The notes beneath the pieces are model-generated. The model saw only the letters and a program-made list of their open reading frames with translations, searched no databases and was not told the origin of the DNA. From Candidatus Thiodiazotropha endolucinida (GTDB lineage Bacteria; Pseudomonadota; Gammaproteobacteria; Chromatiales; Chromatiaceae): a stretch of 64,000 nucleotides of DNA. This document shows positions 8,549 through 18,095 of the stretch, piece after piece (the stretch's first letter is position 1; each line of letters opens with the position of its first letter). A program made the position numbers and the translations under genes. Location: NCBI RefSeq assembly GCF_001715975.1, contig NZ_MARB01000023.1:1-64000 (forward strand). The letters are read 5' to 3'.

Positions 8549-8965
8549 ATGATTTCATACATTAAACAGTTGGTAACGTTTTCGTTGGCTGCACTATCAC
8601 TGCTGTTTCATACAGCACATGCCGCACCCGGCATGAGTGAACAGCAGATGCAACAGATGATGATGCGGGCTCAAGAGGCAGAAGAGTGTTTCAATAAAAT
8701 CGATAAATCACAGGTGGAGGAACTCGAGGCCAAGGGGAAAAAAATGCAGGCCGATATAAAGGCCCTGTGTGCTGCCGGCAAACGGGATGAGGCCATGAGT
8801 AAAGCGTTTAAATACAGCAAGCAGATAAATAACGATCCCAAGATAAAAGAGATGCGTAAATGTAGCGAGAAGATGCGGGGCATGATGGTCAACATGCCGC
8901 AACCCTATATGCCCCCGACAGTGGACGAGCGGGAAAAGGCCGGACATGTTTGTGACGATATGTAG
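8549..8965 (+). CDS. exported hypothetical protein, Met- and Gln-rich N-terminus
   Basis: About 138 residues from MISYIK, which has GGAG six bases upstream; a frame four codons longer lacks a site. A signal peptide ends at AHA-AP. The mature protein begins PGMSEQQMQQMMMRAQEAEE, then a predicted helical region with two Cys (near 47 and 74 of the precursor), and Pro-Met-rich MPQPYMPPT near the C-terminus. Further Cys near residues 100 and 135 could make disulfides in the periplasm. I do not recognise the family. It is a single-gene unit between the MarR locus and the convergent chrR gene. Confidence 0.75.
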   Translation: MISYIKQLVTFSLAALSLLFHTAHAAPGMSEQQMQQMMMRAQEAEECFNKIDKSQVEELEAKGKKMQADIKALCAAGKRDEAMSKAFKYSKQINNDPKIKEMRKCSEKMRGMMVNMPQPYMPPTVDEREKAGHVCDDM

Positions 8966-9129
8966 AAAAGCAGAACGACCACATTCGGTATAAGCGAAGC
9001 TGGCTGGAAAACACGCCCCAGGCCGGATATCTGGCCATATCTGTTGTGTGCGGTCTTATGTTGAGATCTGCGAACCTGGGCTGGCCGATGCAGAATCACC
9101 TCAAGCAGCCGGCCGGGTTCCGGATAACG

Positions 9130-9786
9130 TCATATGCCGATGAGCGGTTGCAACATGCGGCTGAAAACCCCTGAGAAGCGCAACCTGTCATCGGTGGCGA
9201 TAAGACATATGCAAGGTTCACCGCTTTCTGCAACCGGTTGGTGGGAAACCGATGCATCCAGGTCTGCCAGGTCACCACTTTGAAAGCATCCCATCTCATC
9301 CGTGTAGGCACCCTTGATCACCAGGGTCAGTTCCCCACCCAGGTGTGTGTGGTGCGGTATGATTGTACCGGGCGCAATGGAGAGCAGACGTACACTGCCC
9401 CGGCCGCTTTCAATCCCGTTAATCACATGCTGGCGGATACCCGGCATTAAACTGCGCCAGTGTAACGAATCGATTCCATCCGGCAGATAGGGGATCAGGA
9501 TCCCGGGCACGCCATCGACCGGTACGTGGCATGTGGCGGCTGGAATCTCTTCATCCGGTTCGCTATCTATACGCGACCAGACATCTTCAAGACCGTTGGC
9601 GGACATGGCTGCCGGCTGCATCTCAGACAACAATTCACCACCCAGGGCGTTCGCCTCCGCCATACGGCCGCGGCAATGGGGGCAAGACTCCATATGGGCT
9701 GCCAGTACCAGGGAAAAGCCCTCGGTTACCGCGCCAGCCGCATAGGCGAGTATGGTTGCGTCATCGGGGTGATGTTTGATGTTCAT
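9130..9786 (-). CDS. chrR: ChrR-type zinc anti-sigma factor with cupin domain
   Basis: 218 residues in two domains. The N-terminal zinc anti-sigma domain has His5/6, His31, Cys35 and Cys38 (AAHMESCPHC), the same ligand positions known for Rhodobacter ChrR. The C-terminal cupin has IPHHTHLGGEL (His146, His148, Glu152) and a later His182. In Rhodobacter, ChrR holds an ECF sigma factor until singlet oxygen or organic peroxide triggers its release. The start codon overlaps the end of the sigma factor gene by 4 bp, so the two are translationally coupled. Confidence 0.92.
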   Translation of the reverse strand: MNIKHHPDDATILAYAAGAVTEGFSLVLAAHMESCPHCRGRMAEANALGGELLSEMQPAAMSANGLEDVWSRIDSEPDEEIPAATCHVPVDGVPGILIPYLPDGIDSLHWRSLMPGIRQHVINGIESGRGSVRLLSIAPGTIIPHHTHLGGELTLVIKGAYTDEMGCFQSGDLADLDASVSHQPVAESGEPCICLIATDDRLRFSGVFSRMLQPLIGI

Positions 9787-10382
9787 ATCTTCTCTCCCAT
9801 ACCCATGCGCAGCTTGCCGAAAGCAAGTCTCAGACGGGATTTGACTGTGCCGATCGGTATGGACAGCTGCAGACTGACCTCGGAATGGCTCAATCCCTCG
9901 AAGTAGGCGAGCCGCACAACATCCATCTGGTTTTGCGGCAGTGTATCGACCAGCGCTCGCAGTTTGTCCGCGTCGGGTCGCTTTTCGTAACTTTCATGGC
10001 CACTACCTTCATCGTCGCCCGGCTCCACTTCAGGGGGCATTTCCACTTCGTGCAGCTTGTACTTACGCAAGCGGTCGATCCGCAGGTTACGCGCCACCCT
10101 GAATATCCATGTTGTTGCAGCGGCTTTTTGCGGATCGTAGTGATGGGCCTTGCGCCAGATCTGCACCATGGTCTCCTGGGCAAGATCATCGGCGCTGGCT
10201 TCATCCGTGCCTTGTCTTATCATATAACTCTTTATCCGGGGAGCGAAGTATCCATACAGGCGCTCGAAGGCATGCCGGTCACGGTTAACGGCAACCGAAG
10301 TGAGCCTGTCAACCGTCTCACTGGCAGAAGCTCCCGCTATGTTTTCGGATTCGGGAATTATGTTAGTCACAGCTAACATCAT
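9783..10382 (-). CDS. rpoE: ECF sigma factor (RpoE/ECF11 type)
   Basis: 199 residues with sigma region 2 (ASADDLAQETMVQIWRKAHH) and region 4 (LSHSEVSLQLSIPIGTVKSR). Pairing with a ChrR anti-sigma factor places it in the ECF11 group, which answers singlet oxygen and related stress. The acidic linker between the regions (EVEPGDDEGSGHE) is typical. It starts at ATG 10382 with AAAGG upstream. A candidate autoregulated promoter is at 10414-10439. The gene symbol follows the Rhodobacter usage and is distinct from E. coli rpoE. Confidence 0.9.
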   Translation of the reverse strand: MMLAVTNIIPESENIAGASASETVDRLTSVAVNRDRHAFERLYGYFAPRIKSYMIRQGTDEASADDLAQETMVQIWRKAHHYDPQKAAATTWIFRVARNLRIDRLRKYKLHEVEMPPEVEPGDDEGSGHESYEKRPDADKLRALVDTLPQNQMDVVRLAYFEGLSHSEVSLQLSIPIGTVKSRLRLAFGKLRMGMGEKI

Positions 10383-10413
10383 AGCGCGGACCTTTCTCTT
10401 GTCTATCCATATG

Positions 10414-10439
10414 TACGCTACCTTTGTCGTATCGGATCA
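10414..10439 (-). promoter_or_regulatory. candidate ECF11-type promoter
   Basis: On the minus strand TGATCC (10439-10434) is followed after 16 bases by CGTA (10417-10414), about 30 bases before the sigma factor start. TGATCC is the -35 element recognised by ChrR-controlled sigma factors, which suggests positive autoregulation. Confidence 0.6.
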
Positions 10440-10514
10440 CTACCGGCACAATCAATCCATCTTTCTCAACATGATCATTTCAGTTTCTTCAGGCAGTGAT
10501 CCCAACAAGCCGTA

Positions 10515-10532
10515 TCCCGCCCTGATGCGGGA
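10515..10532 (-). terminator. hairpin after fasciclin gene
   Basis: TCCCGC-CCTGAT-GCGGGA forms a six-pair GC-rich stem 22 bp beyond the stop of the fasciclin gene. There is no clear U-tract, so it may only pause transcription before the sigma-factor promoter. Confidence 0.35.
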
Positions 10533-10553
10533 CGGCCATGATGTTTGAGATGC

Positions 10554-11132
10554 TCAGAATTGTGGCAGCAGCACGCTGTCGACAACCCAGACCAGACCGT
10601 TGGCGGTGCGATAGCCTTGGCAATCGACCTCAGACTGGTTGACCATTGGGCTTCTTCGATCCCTGCTGGCGAACAAAGTCTGGCCAGCCAGGGTCTGGTA
10701 TTTTCTGATGTAACGCACCTTTCTGGGATCGACCTCTTTCGGCACCACGTGATAGGAGAGAACAGCTGTCAAAATATCCGGATCGCTTGCAATGAGGGTG
10801 AGCAGGTCAGGCGGTATATTCTCAAAGGCCTCATCCGTGGGCGCCAAAACCGTAATGCCCTCACTGGAATCGAGCAACTCTGCAACCTCAAACGGAAGGA
10901 CGGCAGCCAAGGTACTCAGACCCAGTGCCACCGCGCCCTCGGTGATTGTCGCGGGTCTCACATCGATAATTTCTGTCTTGGCACATTTAAAGTACCCGCC
11001 TCGCCAACCGGCATTTGCTGATGTAGTCGACAGCATCAGCATTGCCGGTAGCACTAAGGTAACGAGGGTCAACACCGTCTTGTTTTTGAGTATGAAAAAC
11101 ATGCCATCGAGTTTTGAATGGGTGGTAGTCAT
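10554..11132 (-). CDS. exported fasciclin (FAS1) domain protein
   Basis: About 192 residues from MTTTHS, chosen because GGAG lies 8 bp upstream; a longer frame to 11195 has no site. A long hydrophobic signal sequence ends at ANA-GW. The FAS1 domain covers about residues 60-190, with VLAPTDEAFENIP (the H1/H2-like motif), LSYHVVPKEV and the closing NGLVWVVDSVLLPQ. FAS1 proteins act in adhesion or surface functions. Fasciclin genes often sit beside ECF11 sigma/ChrR pairs and belong to their regulon in other proteobacteria, so it may be induced by photooxidative-type stress. Confidence 0.9.
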   Translation of the reverse strand: MTTTHSKLDGMFFILKNKTVLTLVTLVLPAMLMLSTTSANAGWRGGYFKCAKTEIIDVRPATITEGAVALGLSTLAAVLPFEVAELLDSSEGITVLAPTDEAFENIPPDLLTLIASDPDILTAVLSYHVVPKEVDPRKVRYIRKYQTLAGQTLFASRDRRSPMVNQSEVDCQGYRTANGLVWVVDSVLLPQF

Positions 11133-11782
11133 AGTTAATTCTCCAATCGATTTTTGTTTAAACGTCTTCAGGGACAAGGACGAATCCGAAGCCACACAGA
11201 ACGACGCCTAACCATTCAACACTCCATTTGATCTTTCCCTTTGATTGCCGGCGTGCGTTCATACGCTTCTACGCCATGCCGGGAGATATGGATCACCAAC
11301 AAAACGAACATCAAATCAATACGGTTTTTGTGGACTTGCTCAATGCAGACTGGATGTTTCGCAACAGCACGCATTCAGTTAATGACGAGCACGGCAGAAA
11401 CCAGCATCGCGGTTTGGCACATCAACAGTGCATCCTTACTTAGTCATACGACAACACGCAGCTTCATAGTTAAAGCGCACCACCCCTTTCAGGCCCGCGA
11501 CAAAAGCATTGCCAAATTGGGGACAAATGGCAGGGATGCCATTTGAGGTTCAGAGCGGTTGGACCCGCTTCTGAACCGAACGCAATTAGGCGATACTTTT
11601 GACGAGGAAAGGGCCTGTCGGGGAAGCATTTTTGGTTCCTTTTTATGCCTAAAAAGGGACTCGCACGCGTAATCTGAATTCTCTGCGGAGGCAGCCCGGT
11701 TGTCGCGTGTGGAACCCGTTGCCATAACAAAATAAAACAATCCCCTCTAAAACAGGTCACAATAATCACAGACTAAGAAATC
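11133..11782. other. 650-bp region with no gene recognised
   Basis: Only short frames without family resemblance or ribosome sites are present. The part up to about 11250 should hold the fasciclin promoter. I did not see an ECF-type TGATCC element there by eye. Confidence 0.5.
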
Positions 11783-12319
11783 ATGCTTCGAACTCAACTC
11801 ACCATTGTTTTCTCCCTGCTCATCGCCACCACGGTTGGCTGGGCAGTTACCCCAGAAAAACAACCACCGACCAATATCATCGAAACCCTAATCACCTCCC
11901 TCCCCGGTTCTTGGGATGGCCAGGCCATAGAAACCCCCGTCGGCCCTGTCGACTACGACATCATCTTCCAACAATGCAGCGACTCCCTGGTGGCCGGTAT
12001 GGCCGACCTCAGGCCATCCGACCACTACTGGCAGTTCCGCAACGAATCCGACAAACTTGAGCTGACCTTCCTGTCGACTTTTGCCGGTAACCGCGAACCG
12101 GTAAAACTGCTGGTCAGCAGGAAAACCGGATCATCGATCGACTTCTATGCACCGGAATTGCCCCTGTTAACCGTGTCGATCAGCATCAACGAACCGATCA
12201 TCGACATCCGGGTTTTTCATCACCACAAACCCCACGTGCATATCCGCCTGAGCAGGCAAGCACAATCCACTCTCCAGGCTGAGCAAACCTCGCCGCTGTC
12301 TGCCTGCAAAAAAGTTTAA
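11783..12319 (+). CDS. exported hypothetical protein
   Basis: 178 residues with a signal peptide cleaved about VGWA-VT. The mature domain contains ETLITSLPGSWDGQA, then SDSLVAGMADLRPSDHYWQF and several beta-type stretches (KLELTFLSTFAG, PLLTVSISI), consistent with a lipocalin-like or beta-sandwich fold. The family is not recognised. Its last codons (ACKKV) and stop abut the boundary of an IS91-type end at 12318, so the native 3' end may have been altered by that insertion. Confidence 0.65.
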   Translation: MLRTQLTIVFSLLIATTVGWAVTPEKQPPTNIIETLITSLPGSWDGQAIETPVGPVDYDIIFQQCSDSLVAGMADLRPSDHYWQFRNESDKLELTFLSTFAGNREPVKLLVSRKTGSSIDFYAPELPLLTVSISINEPIIDIRVFHHHKPHVHIRLSRQAQSTLQAEQTSPLSACKKV

Positions 12320-12453
12320 GGAGAATAAACCAACACCCCTGCCCATCAAGGCAAAAACTGGAGACAGGATAGTCCGGAAATAACCGTCTATCCGGCCTCA
12401 ATCCACTCAACTCCCCTGGATTTCAGGTTGAATCCGCACTCATTCATTGCCTT
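12318..12453 (-). repeat. IS91-type element end, copy A
   Basis: Begins AAGGAGAATAAACC-AACACCCCTG and continues with a conserved block (ACTGGAGACAGGATAGTCCG, then GTTGAATCCGCA) that leads into the C-terminal transposase fragment. The same non-coding block occurs at 53537, 58650 and 62572. It is the 3' terminal region of an IS91-like (HUH transposase) element, read on the minus strand. Confidence 0.7.
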
Positions 12454-12864
12454 TCAGGCCTTCCGGTTTGCTTTAGGCAACAAGCTGCCATGAAATCTGG
12501 TCAGGTTTACTCTGGGTTTGGGCGACAGCGCCGCCAGCCAGGCGATGAAGTCCTGCGGTTTAAAGATGATATGGGTCGTACCATCACTGTATGGCGTTTT
12601 GAGTTGATATCGGATATTCCCCGAAGGGGTCAATGACAGGCGCCTCTCGGAGACCGCTGGTCTTATCATATCGAGATTCCAGATCACGTTTCGACTGTAG
12701 GGCAGACCCACGTGCTGGTAGTGTTCCTCAATGCCTTTCCACAGGGGCTGCAGGTCAGGGTGCAAATGGATGATGTCCCGCGGCTCGGAGATACCCAGTG
12801 CCCGTCCGGAGTAGAGATGGTTACCCACCACCCCATCCGCAGAGACAAACATCTTCCCAGCCAA
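12454..12864 (-). pseudogene. chimeric remnant: unknown gene start fused to IS91 transposase fragment
   Basis: A 136-codon frame made of two unrelated parts. Residues 1-70 (GNHLYSGRALGISEPRDIIH ... YSRNVIWNLDM) look like the N-terminus of a cytosolic enzyme gene transcribed after the GlxA-type regulator. It resembles the pre-ATP-grasp proteins found near such regulators, but I am not sure. From about residue 72 the text is IS91-family transposase (RLSLTPSGNIRYQLKTPYSD, then PKPRVNLTRFHG), broken soon after. The host gene was evidently cut by insertion of an IS91-type element whose central part was later lost. Confidence 0.7.
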
Positions 12865-12888
12865 TTGGCGTAGCTGGTAAATCTCCAG

Positions 12889-13929
12889 TCAGGATATCCT
12901 CGGGGAGCTCTCCGGTCGGAAAGGCCTTCTGGTCTGGCGTCTGCTGCGAAAACGCTTTCGATAATCGCCCATGGTCATGCCGATACTGCGTTTGAACAGG
13001 CGTCTGAAGGAGCTGATGTCCGTGTAGCCGACACTGCTGGCTACGCTTTCGTGTGACTTGCCCGTACTCTCAAGCAGCCATTTCGCCTTGTCGATCCTGA
13101 GGTTTTGCAGGCAGGCATTGGGTCCCTGACCTGTCGCGCTTTTAAACCGCCGGATCAAAGTGCGATCGCTGACATTCAGTCGAGCTGCGAGTTCAGGAAC
13201 CTGTAGCGGATCACCCAGGTTCTTCTGCATCAACTCATGGGCCTTGGTTACTACCGGGTCTTCATATTTCCGGACACTGCTGACGCGGAAGGCGGCCTGC
13301 GAGTGTCGACTGCTGTCCAGCAATAGGTAACGGGCGGTCAAATGGGCGACTCTGCTATTGATGTAGCGGCGAATGACCTCCAGCATCAGGTCCTGATAGG
13401 AGGTGGAAGCGCCGGCGCTGAGAATGGAGTCCGCTGCCACCAGCAACTCACCGCTGTTGAGATGGATATCCGGATATCTGGCGGCAAAGAGTCCCTCCAC
13501 GGGCCAGCCGGTGGTGGCTTGCTTGTCCTGTAATAAACCCGCCTCGGCAACGAAAAAGCTGCCGGTACAGCTGCTTGTGATCAGACTCTTGCCGGCGGCG
13601 CGCCTGGCCAGCCAGTTGATCAACGGTCTATTGTTTTCCAGGATATTCACCAGGCGGGTTTCATCGATGACCGACATGCCGGGTATGTAGATCACATCCA
13701 CCTGGCGTACCCCTTTCAGGCTGCAATCCACCGCCTGCAGCATGCCGTTGCCGGTTTTCACCGGCCGGCCTGAGACGGAGACCACCTTCCATTCGAAACG
13801 TGGCAGCTCCTTTTTACCCATGGCATCGATGATTCTGTTGGCGGCGTAGAGCATATCGACAGAACCGGCGATGGCCGAGGCCATGCACTCATCTATGGCA
13901 ACGATAGCGACGCTAACGGTCGTTTTCAT
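12889..13929 (-). CDS. GlxA-family AraC-type transcriptional regulator
   Basis: About 346 residues from MKTTVS; a TTG-started frame extends to 13977. The N-terminal DJ-1/PfpI amidase-like domain (residues 1-190) has IYIPGMSVI and SLITSSCTGSFFVAEAGLL, with Cys in the nucleophile-elbow position. The C-terminal AraC domain has VPELAARLNVSDRTLIRRFK and the second helix-turn-helix ESVASSVGYTDISSFRRLFK. Relatives control use of glycine betaine, arginine or similar metabolites. The likely target downstream (12660-12864) has been destroyed. It is divergent from the alpha/beta hydrolase at 14048, which may be a second target. Confidence 0.93.
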   Translation of the reverse strand: MKTTVSVAIVAIDECMASAIAGSVDMLYAANRIIDAMGKKELPRFEWKVVSVSGRPVKTGNGMLQAVDCSLKGVRQVDVIYIPGMSVIDETRLVNILENNRPLINWLARRAAGKSLITSSCTGSFFVAEAGLLQDKQATTGWPVEGLFAARYPDIHLNSGELLVAADSILSAGASTSYQDLMLEVIRRYINSRVAHLTARYLLLDSSRHSQAAFRVSSVRKYEDPVVTKAHELMQKNLGDPLQVPELAARLNVSDRTLIRRFKSATGQGPNACLQNLRIDKAKWLLESTGKSHESVASSVGYTDISSFRRLFKRSIGMTMGDYRKRFRSRRQTRRPFRPESSPRIS

Positions 13930-14047
13930 AATGGCGGATATGGCATTAAAGATGTCATTTATGACTCTTACTGACAACCTAGTCCAGGACTATATTTTTT
14001 TCAACACCGGCAATCTGTCCTAGAAGAGAATCAAGAGGAGAAAGAAA

Positions 14048-14947
14048 ATGTCCCTATCGACCGCACAAGCCATATCCGGGCCGCGCAGCAAAAAAAACAC
14101 GCGCAAGAACACACCGATTCAGCGCGCCTTCTCTAGCCTGACACGGGTATCTCCCTCTCTGGCCGGACGATTGGCAAACTACTTCTGGTATCGCACCCAA
14201 CATCGCTCCATGACTGCGGATGAACAGCGTGTTTTGGGTCAGGCCAGTGTTGAAGTCAGACGATATGGCGGGAAGTCAGTTCGCGTCTATCGATGGGGTG
14301 AGGGCCAGCCAGTACTGCTGACTCACGGGTGGAACGGCGATGCGGGGCAGATGGCCTTCCTGGTGGAGGCGCTGGTGGGACAGGGCTTCCAGGTCACCGC
14401 ATTCGATGCGCCTGGCCATGGTCGTTCTTCCGGCAACAGTACAGATATCTTCGAAATCAGCGGTTTCATCACGCAACTGCTACAGGAGTCTGGAGATGAT
14501 ACGGTAGTGATTGCCCATTCTTTTGGTGGCATGTGTACGCTGCACGCAATCTCGAACGGTGCCCGTGCGAGCGCAGTGGTCTGTATCTCCACACCCAAGG
14601 ACGTCACCACCCTGTTGCAGCAGTTTTCAAGTCTCCTGGGTTTGAATGAGGTGGTAGTTGGTCAATTGAAACGCCGTCTTGAGCAGCGCTTCGGTGAAGA
14701 TATGTGGTCTCGGTTTTCTATGCAGGAGTGGGTTCGTCTTGCAGATCTTCCTGGACTGATCATTCATGACTCGCGGGATAGATACATCCCGGTATCCAAC
14801 GGCAGAGCAGTACACGCGGCCTGGGCAGACAGCGAACTCCAGATAACCCGGGGGCTTGGACATATGCGCATCCTGCAAGATGCTGAGGTTATCAGCAGCA
14901 TCAAGCGCTTTCTTGGTCGACTCAAGTCAGTGAATGAGGAGCAGTGA
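14048..14947 (+). CDS. alpha/beta hydrolase
   Basis: 299 residues; AGAGGAGAAAGAAA precedes the ATG. The alpha/beta hydrolase core starts with LLTHGWNGDAGQM (oxyanion region), FDAPGHGRSSG, and the nucleophile elbow IAHSFGGMC, where Ser is the nucleophile. The Asp is probably in LIIHDSRDRYIPV and the His in RGLGHMRIL. The first 55 residues are basic and Ser-rich with no signal peptide, so it is cytosolic. The substrate is unknown. It is transcribed divergently from the GlxA-type regulator. Confidence 0.92.
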   Translation: MSLSTAQAISGPRSKKNTRKNTPIQRAFSSLTRVSPSLAGRLANYFWYRTQHRSMTADEQRVLGQASVEVRRYGGKSVRVYRWGEGQPVLLTHGWNGDAGQMAFLVEALVGQGFQVTAFDAPGHGRSSGNSTDIFEISGFITQLLQESGDDTVVIAHSFGGMCTLHAISNGARASAVVCISTPKDVTTLLQQFSSLLGLNEVVVGQLKRRLEQRFGEDMWSRFSMQEWVRLADLPGLIIHDSRDRYIPVSNGRAVHAAWADSELQITRGLGHMRILQDAEVISSIKRFLGRLKSVNEEQ

Positions 14948-14974
14948 CAGCCAAGAACTGGTGGGGCAGGGCCC

Positions 14975-15193
14975 CAGACGGCCGCATTTGAGGTAGTCGG
15001 CAAATTCCTGTTGTACGTGCGGGGGCAAGTCCTTGTCCTGCACGGCCATCACATCCCTGAGCGCCGGGTAGTGCCGCTCAATGATGTGATAGAGAAGCGT
15101 CTGTTCCGGCCGATGACGTTTATAGGGTGGGCTGTGTGGCGACCGCTCCGTGATCGCTGCGTGAGACATATCGTGCTCCGTTCCATGGAGCAT
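14975..15193 (-). pseudogene. IS91-family transposase N-terminal fragment
   Basis: 73 codons give RSPHSPPYKRHRPEQTLLYH ... QEFADYLKCGRL, the start of an IS91/IS801-type transposase before its zinc finger. Homology breaks at CGRL (14975), exactly where a TGGGGC-AGG-GCCCCA palindrome lies (14962-14976). The rest of the gene is absent. The segment upstream of the ATG (about 15194-15225) matches the leader of the copy near 54903. Related N-terminal pieces occur at 53891-53983. Confidence 0.8.
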
Positions 15194-15320
15194 TCGATAT
15201 TCTCATAATGCTCTCTATGTAGCTAGTCGTTATGCTCGACTGCATGAATGCCAGGTACTTACCGACAGCCAGCAAGTCTCATACAGACCGGAGGCCAATC
15301 CCTCCGGTCTGGCCTGATCC

Positions 15321-17924
15321 TCAGGCGATCAGCTTGACCGCGATCTCCTGCCCCCGCTGGGCCGATTCCACATACTCATCCATCTTGTCGAAGTTGAGAT
15401 ACTTGTAGATCTCCGGCGCCATGGAGTCGATCTTGGTGGCGTAGGCCATGTACTCCTCCACCGTCGGCAGCTTGCCCATGACGGCGGCCACCGCGGCCAG
15501 CTCCGCCGAGGAGAGGAAGACATCGGCGCCCTGCCCCAGACGGTTGGGGAAGTTACGCGTGGAAGTCGAGACCGCTGTTGAGCCCGCCGCGATACGCGCC
15601 TGGTTGCCCATACAGAGGGAACAACCGGGCATCTCGGTACGGGCGCCTGCACTGGCGTAGATGTTATAGACACCCTCCTCCATCAGCTGCTGCTCGTCCA
15701 TCTTGGTGGGGGGCGCCAGCCAGAGGCGGGTCGGGATAGACTCACCCGAGGCCTCCAGCAGCTTGGCGGTAGCCCGGAAGTGACCGATATTGGTCATGCA
15801 GGAACCGATGAAGACCTCGTCGATCTTGGTGCCCTGCACTTCCGAAAGCGGCTTGACGTCATCCGGATCGTTCGGGCACGCCAGGAGGGGTTCCTTGATC
15901 TGCGACATGTCGATCTCGATCACCTCGGCATACTCCGCATCCTTATCGGCGCGCATCAGGGTTGGATTCTCCAGCCACTCCTCCATGGCGCGGGCGCGGC
16001 GCTCCAGGGTACGGGCGTCTTCGTAACCGTTGTCGATCATCCAACGCAACATGGTGATGTTGGAACGCAGGTACTCGGCCACCGACTCCTCGGAAAGCTC
16101 GATGGTACAACCGCCGGCGGAACGCTCGGCGGAGGCGTCGGAGAGTTCGAAGGCCTGCTCCACGGTCAGATCGGGCAGCCCCTGGATCTCCAGAATGCGG
16201 CCATTGTAGATGTTCTTCTTGCCCTTTTTCTCCACCGTCAACAGACCCCGCTGCAGTGCCGCGTAGGGGATGGCGTTGACCAGATCGCGCAGGGTGATAC
16301 CAAGTTGCATCTCACCGGTGAACTTCACCAGTACCGACTCGGGCATATCCAGCGGGATCACCCCCAGGGCCGCGCCGAAGGCCACCAGGCCGGAACCGGC
16401 CGGAAATGAGATGCCCAGCGGGAAACGGGTGTGGGAGTCGCCGCCGGTGCCCACCTGATCAGGCAGCAGCATGCGGTTGAGCCAGGAGTGGATAATACCG
16501 TCGCCCGGGCGCAGGGAGACACCACCCCGGTTCTGGATGAAATCGGGCAGGGTGTGCTGGGTGTTGATATCCACCGGCTTGGGATAGGCGGCGGTGTGGC
16601 AGAAGGACTGCATCACCAGATCGGCGGAGAAGCCGAGACAGGCCAACTCCTTCAGCTCGTCCCGGGTCATGGGACCGGTGGTGTCCTGGGAACCGACGGT
16701 GCTCATGCGCGGCTCGCAGTAGGTACCGGGACGAATGCCGTCGACACCGCAGGCCTGGCCGACCATCTTCTGGGCCAGAGTAAAACCCTTGCCGGAATCT
16801 TCCGGATCGACGGGACGACGGAAGACGTCAGTGGCGCCCAGGCCTAGGGCCTCACGGGCTCGTTCAGTCAGGGAGCGGCCGATGATCAGAGGAATCCGAC
16901 CGCCCGCCTTCGCCTCATCCAGCAGCACCTCGGTCTTGAGGGAGAATTCGGAGAGCACCTCACCTGATTCTGTTTCGATCCTGCCCTCGTAGGGCTCCAC
17001 CACGATAACGTCACCCATGGCGAGCTGCTCTACCGGGCATTCGATAGGCAGTGCGCCTGAGTCCTCGACGGTGTTGAAAAAGATGGGCGCGATCTTGCCA
17101 CCCAGCACTACACCGCCCTGACGCTTGTTGGGTACGAAGGGGATATCGTCACCCATGTGCCAAAGCACCGAGTTGGTGGCCGACTTACGCGAGGAACCGG
17201 CACCCACTACGTCACCCACATAGGCCAGGGGCAATCCCTTGGACTTGAGTGATTCGAGGTTCGAGATCGGACCAATCGTGCCTGGTTCATCCGGGTTGAT
17301 GCCCTCGCGCTCGTTCTTCAGCATCGCCAGGGCATGCAGCGGGATATCGGGACGGGACCAGGCATCCTGAGCCGGCGAAAGGTCGTCGGTATTGGTTTCG
17401 CCGGTGACCTTGAAGACGGTCAGCTTAATCTCAGCCGGTACGTCGGGCTTGCGCTTGAACCACTCGGCGTCGGCCCAGGAGTCCATCACTGCCTTGGCAT
17501 TGGCGTTACCGCCATCGGCTTTCTCCTTAACATCGTGGAAGGCATCGAACATCAGCAGGGTGAACTTCAGCTGTTCGGCGGCCAGCCCGCCAAGCTCACT
17601 GTCGTCCATCAGGTCGATCAGGGGCTGGATGTTATAGCCGCCCAGCATGGTACCGAGCAGTTCCACCGCCTTCTGTTTGTCCACCAGGGGACTCTCCGCC
17701 TCACCCTTGGCCACTGCGGCCAGGAAGCCTGCCTTCACATAGGCGGCATCATCCACCCCCGGTGGCACCCGGTTGGTGAGGAGATCGAGCAGGGTCTCCT
17801 CATCGCCGGCGGTTGGGTTTTTCAGCAGCTCCACCAGATCGGCGACCTGCTGCGCGTTCAACGGCAGCGGTGGGATACCCTGTTTGGCGCGTTCTTCAAC
17901 GTGCTGGCGATAGGCTTCGAGCAT
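15321..17924 (-). CDS. acnB: aconitate hydratase B
   Basis: 867 residues, the normal size for AcnB. The N-terminal HEAT-like domain ([20 protein letters not shown]) is followed by the swivel domain in AcnB order ([13 protein letters not shown] near 240), then the catalytic [4Fe-4S] domains with [45 protein letters not shown] and the cluster Cys pair in [12 protein letters not shown]. It interconverts citrate and isocitrate in the TCA cycle. In E. coli the apo-form also binds mRNA. It is divergent from a LysR-type regulator at 18096 and stands alone. Confidence 0.98.
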   Translation of the reverse strand: MLEAYRQHVEERAKQGIPPLPLNAQQVADLVELLKNPTAGDEETLLDLLTNRVPPGVDDAAYVKAGFLAAVAKGEAESPLVDKQKAVELLGTMLGGYNIQPLIDLMDDSELGGLAAEQLKFTLLMFDAFHDVKEKADGGNANAKAVMDSWADAEWFKRKPDVPAEIKLTVFKVTGETNTDDLSPAQDAWSRPDIPLHALAMLKNEREGINPDEPGTIGPISNLESLKSKGLPLAYVGDVVGAGSSRKSATNSVLWHMGDDIPFVPNKRQGGVVLGGKIAPIFFNTVEDSGALPIECPVEQLAMGDVIVVEPYEGRIETESGEVLSEFSLKTEVLLDEAKAGGRIPLIIGRSLTERAREALGLGATDVFRRPVDPEDSGKGFTLAQKMVGQACGVDGIRPGTYCEPRMSTVGSQDTTGPMTRDELKELACLGFSADLVMQSFCHTAAYPKPVDINTQHTLPDFIQNRGGVSLRPGDGIIHSWLNRMLLPDQVGTGGDSHTRFPLGISFPAGSGLVAFGAALGVIPLDMPESVLVKFTGEMQLGITLRDLVNAIPYAALQRGLLTVEKKGKKNIYNGRILEIQGLPDLTVEQAFELSDASAERSAGGCTIELSEESVAEYLRSNITMLRWMIDNGYEDARTLERRARAMEEWLENPTLMRADKDAEYAEVIEIDMSQIKEPLLACPNDPDDVKPLSEVQGTKIDEVFIGSCMTNIGHFRATAKLLEASGESIPTRLWLAPPTKMDEQQLMEEGVYNIYASAGARTEMPGCSLCMGNQARIAAGSTAVSTSTRNFPNRLGQGADVFLSSAELAAVAAVMGKLPTVEEYMAYATKIDSMAPEIYKYLNFDKMDEYVESAQRGQEIAVKLIA

Positions 17925-18095
17925 GGATGACCTCGCTTCAGTTATGGGGAACCGCCATCGATGGCAGTCTCCTGATCATGGGATTCCGGTATTCACCGGA
18001 GTGTGGATTAGGAAGATAGCAGAGGTTGATCCATACGTATAATGGATTGTTCGCATATATAACATAATATTTTTGCATGCTATTATTGCCTGATT

